Position numbers and translations under genes: made by a program
Shown: positions 32,634 through 36,208 of the stretch, one piece after another
Layout of the letters: every line of letters begins with the position of its first letter
How positions within the stretch are numbered: the first letter of the stretch is position 1
The notes under the pieces: model-generated
Told to the model about the DNA's origin: nothing
Seen by the model: the letters and a program-made list of their open reading frames with translations, nothing else
Databases searched by the model: none
Origin: Rickettsiales bacterium
GTDB taxonomy: Bacteria > Pseudomonadota > Alphaproteobacteria > Rickettsiales > JALZUV01
NCBI GenBank assembly: GCA_029252805.1
Contig: JAQXAR010000036.1
Coordinates: 1-36,208, forward strand
DNA length: 36,208 nucleotides
Direction: 5' to 3'

Positions 32634-33537
32634 CGCCAGCTCCTTTTAAGAGTTGGATGGATCGGTCAAATAATGCAAAGAGAGTGTCACTCTTTGCATC
32701 GCCGCCAATCGTATAAGGCAGTACTAAATCTGGTGTTTTCGTTTTCTCAGAAAGCCACTCACTGGCATCATCCGGTTCATAAGGAGTACGAATGATCATC
32801 TCAGCTGGCTTGGCTTTAAGTTGTAATAGCAAGCCTTCTAGATGCGAACTGGTGGGTGGGATACCTGGTTTTGGCTCCAATGACGCGGCGGTCTTTATGT
32901 TTAGCCAATCCAATAAATAAGCGAAGGCTTTATGATGCACCACAACCGACTTTCCTCGTAAGGCCGAAGCTTCGTTGTTCCAGCGAGTCATAGCTTCCCC
33001 CCAACGGGAGGTAAAGGTTTGCAGGTTGGTATTGTAAAAAGAGGCGTTTACTGCATCAATAGATTCTAGCCGTTTGGCGAGCTCTTTTGCTACTCGCATC
33101 ACATTATGTGGGTTCAGATGTATGTGGGGGTTTCCTTCGGGATGTACATCGCCCATGCTACGATCAACAGTGACTGGTTTTTCCAACACTGGCACATGTT
33201 GTGCTGCCATGAGATAACCCATTTTACCAGGCTGTACCGTGCTGCTAGCCTTCTGTACCAAGATAGGGAGCCACCCAACCTCAAGTCCAGCACCAGAGCA
33301 GAAAATGAGATCAGCCTGACGCGCTTTAGCAATTAAGCTTGGTCGCGCGCGGATATGATGTGGGTCTTGCTGGGCGTGAGTAGCGGCAAAGGCCTCTACC
33401 TTATTACCGCCAATTTCTTCTGCGAGCGCCGCCCATTCTGGTTCGCAAGCAAAGATGTTTACCTTTGCTTGTGCGGTAAATGGGGCTGCACAAAGCAACC
33501 CCACCACCCATAGTTTCGTAAGTTTTTTCATCATCAT
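32620..33537 (-). CDS. Metal ABC transporter periplasmic binding protein (ZnuA/TroA type)
   Basis: 305 residues from the first of three consecutive ATGs. Signal peptide 1-24 (LWVVGLLCAAPFTAQA). TroA-fold features: EPEWAALAEEIGG, a first ligand in the DPHHIRARPS motif (H60 or H61), H138/H140 in NPHIHLNPHN, H201/H202 in VVVHHKAFAYLLDWL, and the EPKPGIPPTSSH block. The long His/Asp-rich loop of E. coli ZnuA is absent. Zinc is the likeliest cargo, manganese is not excluded. Only 2 nt separate it from the porin gene upstream. Confidence 0.88.
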   Translation of the reverse strand: MMMKKLTKLWVVGLLCAAPFTAQAKVNIFACEPEWAALAEEIGGNKVEAFAATHAQQDPHHIRARPSLIAKARQADLIFCSGAGLEVGWLPILVQKASSTVQPGKMGYLMAAQHVPVLEKPVTVDRSMGDVHPEGNPHIHLNPHNVMRVAKELAKRLESIDAVNASFYNTNLQTFTSRWGEAMTRWNNEASALRGKSVVVHHKAFAYLLDWLNIKTAASLEPKPGIPPTSSHLEGLLLQLKAKPAEMIIRTPYEPDDASEWLSEKTKTPDLVLPYTIGGDAKSDTLFALFDRSIQLLKGAGDDKR

Positions 33538-33539
33538 GC

Positions 33540-34889
33540 CTAGTATTTATGTGCGCCATGAGCACCGAGGCTCATGATATATTGCACCGTAAATTGATTA
33601 TCATCTTGATCGCGCGATAATTCTTCACGGTTATATTGCAAACGCATACGACTGAACTCGCTGTTGGTCCAATCTAGCATCGCAGAATAGGCTTTCGGAT
33701 TATAACCATCCGCATCCAGCGCAGAACCAGCAAGGCCAAGCGGTGTGTCCGCTGCATTTAGTTGGCTATAGCGAGCGCCAATACGCCATTGTGGATCAAA
33801 CTTATAGACGCTTTGTGCATACCAACCACTAGAAGAATCGTCGAAGTTTACGCCGCCTGTGCCTGCGTTAGTATCTTCGTATAAGCCATCTTCTTGACGC
33901 CAAAAATACTCACCTTGTAGGATAACTTCTTGTTCGCGGGCATTACCTGTGGGGGCCCATACATAACGTGCATCGGCAATATAAAGGCTACTATCGCCGC
34001 TAAAGGTAACCGTATCTTCATTTGATGCACGTGTACCATCGGCTTCGCCATGTAGTAGCGATGCGCCAATACGCCAACTTTGGTTATGGCCAATATCTCC
34101 GCCTACGCGTGCATAAGCTGAAAATGCGCCAACACCTTCACCACTTCCTTCACCGTAAGGGAAGTCATCCCCACGGAATATACCACCACCAATTTCGCTA
34201 TAAAAGTCGGTGGGAAGAATATAGGATATTTCTGCACCATCATCATTATAAGCGCCGTCCAAGAAAGCGCGATAAGGAAGCGGGCGGTCTGTAAAGTCAT
34301 CCGTATGGGCGTGATGTTCATTTAAATAACCTAGCGTCCAAAGCGCGCGACCTGCTTTCACGCTCATACCATCAGGTAAGCCCATTCCAGGCAGGGTCTG
34401 CACAAATGCCTCTTCTAGTTCTAGCTCGGTGGAACCTTCGTGCTGGGCGATGGCAGCAGTGACGCTTCCGGTAAATTTGTCATCCACATTGGCGCTAAAG
34501 TTAAGCTCAGTATGGTCAACGCCAAAGCCTTCGCCGCCGCGTTCGCCTTCTTCACCGACGGCAAAGCCTGCTATATCCCCTTCTTCCGATGAGAAGCTAT
34601 TATATTGCCCATTCAGTATGACGCCGATGGATGGGTTGAAGCTATTACCTTTTACATTACGAGTCGCAGGAGCAGCAACAGCCGCAGTGGTCTGATTAAC
34701 TGAAGCGTTGGTTGTTTTAACCTTTTGTAACTTGCTTTCAAGCCCAGCAATGCGACCTTCATAAGCTTGTTTCATCGCTTTAATATCATCGCGAATTTGC
34801 TGAAGTTCAGTATCCGATGCAGCCAATGCAGTTGTGCTGGTTAATAGGGTAATAAGTGCAGCCGAGGCCGCTTTTGAAAAATGTTTCAT
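33540..34889 (-). CDS. Outer-membrane porin-like protein with coiled-coil N-terminus
   Basis: 449 residues. Signal peptide 1-23 ending ALA. Residues 27-58 form a short coiled coil (LQQIRDDIKAMKQAYEGRIA), seen in porins that tether to the cell wall. The rest has alternating polar/aromatic strands typical of a beta barrel (TELNFSANVDDKFTGSVTAA, WRIGASLLHGEA, WRIGARYSQL), with acidic and His-bearing loops (NEHHAHTDDF); it ends GAHGAHKY, where a barrel often ends in an aromatic residue. AGGA lies 8 nt before the ATG. Its place in the metal operon suggests metal passage through the outer membrane. Confidence 0.8.
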   Translation of the reverse strand: MKHFSKAASAALITLLTSTTALAASDTELQQIRDDIKAMKQAYEGRIAGLESKLQKVKTTNASVNQTTAAVAAPATRNVKGNSFNPSIGVILNGQYNSFSSEEGDIAGFAVGEEGERGGEGFGVDHTELNFSANVDDKFTGSVTAAIAQHEGSTELELEEAFVQTLPGMGLPDGMSVKAGRALWTLGYLNEHHAHTDDFTDRPLPYRAFLDGAYNDDGAEISYILPTDFYSEIGGGIFRGDDFPYGEGSGEGVGAFSAYARVGGDIGHNQSWRIGASLLHGEADGTRASNEDTVTFSGDSSLYIADARYVWAPTGNAREQEVILQGEYFWRQEDGLYEDTNAGTGGVNFDDSSSGWYAQSVYKFDPQWRIGARYSQLNAADTPLGLAGSALDADGYNPKAYSAMLDWTNSEFSRMRLQYNREELSRDQDDNQFTVQYIMSLGAHGAHKY

Positions 34890-34967
34890 GAGTTCGTCCT
34901 AAATATAAATACGAGTCAGAACCGCAGGCACAGCAGTGGCTACGGCATAAGTTAAGTCATGGATGTT

Positions 34968-35252
34968 TTAGGACAGGATGGGAGGCGCGCGTGGCGAAGC
35001 AGCAGGATAGCGCTGAAGTTGAATAACAGACACTTCAGGAAGTATAACAACGAAGGAAGTGTAGCTTGCTAATGCTAAGCTGACCTGTGCAGCAGGAGTG
35101 CTGGACTTTGATTGCTCGAAATGCAGGTAAATATCACAAATTTGACCATTATGCTCATGCTTCTCAAGGCCATAGTCAACCATGTGCAAAGTGGAAAACA
35201 CCTGCACAGCAAGGAAGCTAAGGATTAGAAAGAGACTGAGTTTTTTGTTCAT
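34968..35252 (-). CDS. Small secreted His-containing protein of the metal uptake cluster
   Basis: 94 residues. Signal peptide or membrane anchor at 1-20 (KLSLFLILSFLAVQVFS). The mature part begins HMVDYGLEKHEHNGQICDIY, with His, Glu and one Cys that could hold a metal, and ends SPRAPPILS. Small proteins of this layout (DUF2946/DUF2607-like) occur beside zinc transporters and their role is not established. A second hydrophobic stretch (VSLALASYTSFVVILPEVSV) makes a membrane location possible. The ribosome binding site is weak. It is the first gene of the leftward cluster; 78 nt separate it from the porin. Confidence 0.6.
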   Translation of the reverse strand: MNKKLSLFLILSFLAVQVFSTLHMVDYGLEKHEHNGQICDIYLHFEQSKSSTPAAQVSLALASYTSFVVILPEVSVIQLQRYPAASPRAPPILS

Positions 35253-35340
35253 TTCTTTTATGACTTACGTTTACGTAGTTAGCTAATAGCTGAGATTAGA
35301 TAAAAATGGAAGAGTTTTGAGGTCAGATATTTTTGCCTTA

Positions 35341-35650
35341 TTAGAGATTAGCAGAAGCGGCTGTTTTGATGCCTCTATCTTCACGATGCTGGATTAGCAT
35401 GAACCAATGGCCGCTAACTTCTCTAATTTCATCATTGCGTAGTAAAGTGACCTCGCTAAGCCTTGCTCCGGTACATAGAGCCATCAAAGGAATCCAAAAC
35501 TTATAGGCTTCGCTTCTGTGGTGTTTGTATGGCAGTATTTAAGCTGCGCCATATTTCCTTGCGTCCTAAAGAGGCTTGAAGTTCTTTTGGGACATACACG
35601 CGGCAATAGAAGATTCCATTGCGTCTTACTAGGTTGGTTTGATGTGTCAT
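35341..35650 (-). pseudogene. Tyrosine recombinase (integrase) remnant, internally deleted and truncated
   Basis: Two pieces of one integrase are visible. 35650-35501 encodes 49 residues, MTHQTNLVRRNGIFYCRVYV then PKELQASLGRKEIWRSLNT, the N-terminal arm-binding-type start of phage-like integrases, with GGAGG 6 nt before the ATG. It then runs out of frame. 35511-35341 continues in another frame: EAYKFWIPLMALCTGARLSE then VTLLRNDEI and IKTAAS, the start of the catalytic domain including the first catalytic Arg (TGARLSE). The core-binding domain between them is missing and so is everything after IKTAAS (the HxxR and Tyr parts). It cannot be an active recombinase. Confidence 0.85.
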
Positions 35651-35772
35651 CGTAACCCTCCAAGGGCTTTTGCGGCTTCTCGGCCTGGTGAGTTATGTTG
35701 CTTGTTTTGATAGCTTGACCTTTTTGACGGTTCTCAATCGCATCATTATAGACCGTAACGAGCTCTTGCAGA
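35651..35772 (-). other. Spacer with an open but startless minus-strand frame
   Basis: On the minus strand the frame 35828-35484 stays open for 115 codons and reads like protein upstream of the integrase start (KLNKPEKFKVTLQELVTVYN, then DAIENRQKGQAIKTS), but no usable start codon is seen and it runs on through the integrase remnant. It may be a decayed gene of the same mobile element. It also lies antisense to the ORF at 35773. Confidence 0.3.
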
Positions 35773-36108
35773 GTGACTTTGAACTTCTCAGGCTTATTAA
35801 GCTTAGCAGGTATCTTGCTTGCTGGATGCTACAGCTTTTTCAGCACGAAGCTTATCTCGCTTGAGGACGCTATCGTATGGTGTCAGAAGCACGACTTAAT
35901 CGCGACCTCACCCAAAGGTGACTCTGATGCTGCTAAATGCCTTAATCATATCTTAGAGGCCAGTGTAAAGCGTGACGGAGGTATTACTCGAACAATCTAC
36001 GAAATACTTAAAGATATTGAACAATGCCCCGATGATAAGTCACTGATAGCGCTGTTGTTAAGGCATGGAATGGATTACCGGGAGAAAAAATTAGGGGCTG
36101 ACACCTAA
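35773..36108 (+). CDS. Hypothetical ORF, 3' end overwritten by the insertion sequence
   Basis: 111 codons from a GTG. Residues 1-19 resemble a lipoprotein signal (LLSLAGILLAGC) but lack the usual N-terminal Lys/Arg. Residues 30-105 look like a small helical domain (DAIVWCQKHDLIATSPKGDS, then KCLNHILEASVKRDGGITRT). The last five codons (LGADT and stop) lie inside the terminal repeat of the adjacent element, so the native C-terminus is lost. The 5' part is antisense to the open minus-strand stretch, and no clear ribosome binding site is seen. No family recognised. Confidence 0.4.
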   Translation: MTLNFSGLLSLAGILLAGCYSFFSTKLISLEDAIVWCQKHDLIATSPKGDSDAAKCLNHILEASVKRDGGITRTIYEILKDIEQCPDDKSLIALLLRHGMDYREKKLGADT

Positions 36109-36208
36109 CATTTAAATTGTTAGGAGTTATTGATGTATATAAAGCATTGTAAGTTATCGAGAAATAAGCAGTTAGAGTTGATAAAATATTTCATTGCGGG
36201 TTCTACGG
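36094..36208 (+). mobile_element. Left end of an IS1595/IS1016-like insertion sequence (partial)
   Basis: GGGGCTGACACC at 36094 has the form of the terminal inverted repeat of IS1016-like elements of the IS1595 family, and a transposase of that kind begins 39 nt inside. The right end is beyond the window, so target duplication and completeness cannot be checked. Confidence 0.7.
36133..36208 (+). CDS. IS1595 family (IS1016/ISXO2-like) transposase, N-terminal fragment
   Basis: 25 residues before the window ends: MYIKHCKLSRNKQLELIKYF then IAGST. This matches the start of IS1016-type transposases (KLS..K...LI..F.AG.TAR). AGGAG lies 6 nt before the ATG. The DDE domain would follow outside the window. 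Confidence 0.75.
   Translation, partial: MYIKHCKLSRNKQLELIKYFIAGST

Noticed and set aside
1-36208. CRISPR arrays or long repeat arrays
   Set aside because: No regularly spaced repeats were seen; the only tandem repeats are the 11-mers noted.

Overview
The window looks like a chromosomal segment of an alphaproteobacterium. The evidence is the tuf / tRNA-Trp / secE / nusG order, the DUF6111–CCA-adding enzyme pair next to glnD, a FolK–FolP fusion of the kind known from Rickettsiales, paired NrdR boxes before nrdAB, and a few TTAA-N7-TTAA (CtrA-type) sites. The exact lineage cannot be fixed from the sequence. Several proteins match no family I recognise, so a poorly sampled group is likely.

Layout. 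1-1260: end of tuf, a terminator, tRNA-Trp, secE and nusG, closed by a strong terminator; no rplK follows. 1420-4416: nrdAB (class I ribonucleotide reductase) under two NrdR boxes. 4448-5068: a DUF805 membrane protein and a tiny lipoprotein, convergent on one hairpin. 5305-9857: a folate block, pabC-pabB leftward and folKP-folC rightward. 9881-10894: an acidic unknown and a VUT-family membrane protein. 10891-17098: a leftward run of orphan B (754 aa), elbB, purL and orphan A (314 aa, possible ADP-ribosyltransferase-like N-terminus). 17190-20792: an MscS channel and rpsB-tsf. 20847-23337: leftward orphan C (438 aa) and an oversized ProC-like reductase. 23419-27586: glnD, DUF6111 and cca. 27804-31790: a sensor kinase with two extracytoplasmic sensing regions and two single-domain response regulators. 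31869-35252: a leftward zinc/manganese-type uptake cluster (small His-containing secreted protein, porin, binding protein, permease) without an ATPase. 35341-36208: a decayed mobile region with an integrase remnant, a truncated ORF and the left end of an IS1595/IS1016-like element.

Most notable observation. The three orphan genes (A, B, C), spread over about 11.5 kb and all on the minus strand, each carry the same 18-bp element 20-34 nt before the start codon. It matches a PHO box (two CTGTCAT/CTGTAAC-like half sites in an 11-bp direct repeat). This suggests one regulon, possibly PhoB-controlled, of undescribed proteins; orphan C probably brings the ProC-like enzyme with it. A second theme is CtrA-like sites upstream of the sensor kinase and between the two response regulators. 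Both are read from the sequence by eye and need genome-wide tests.
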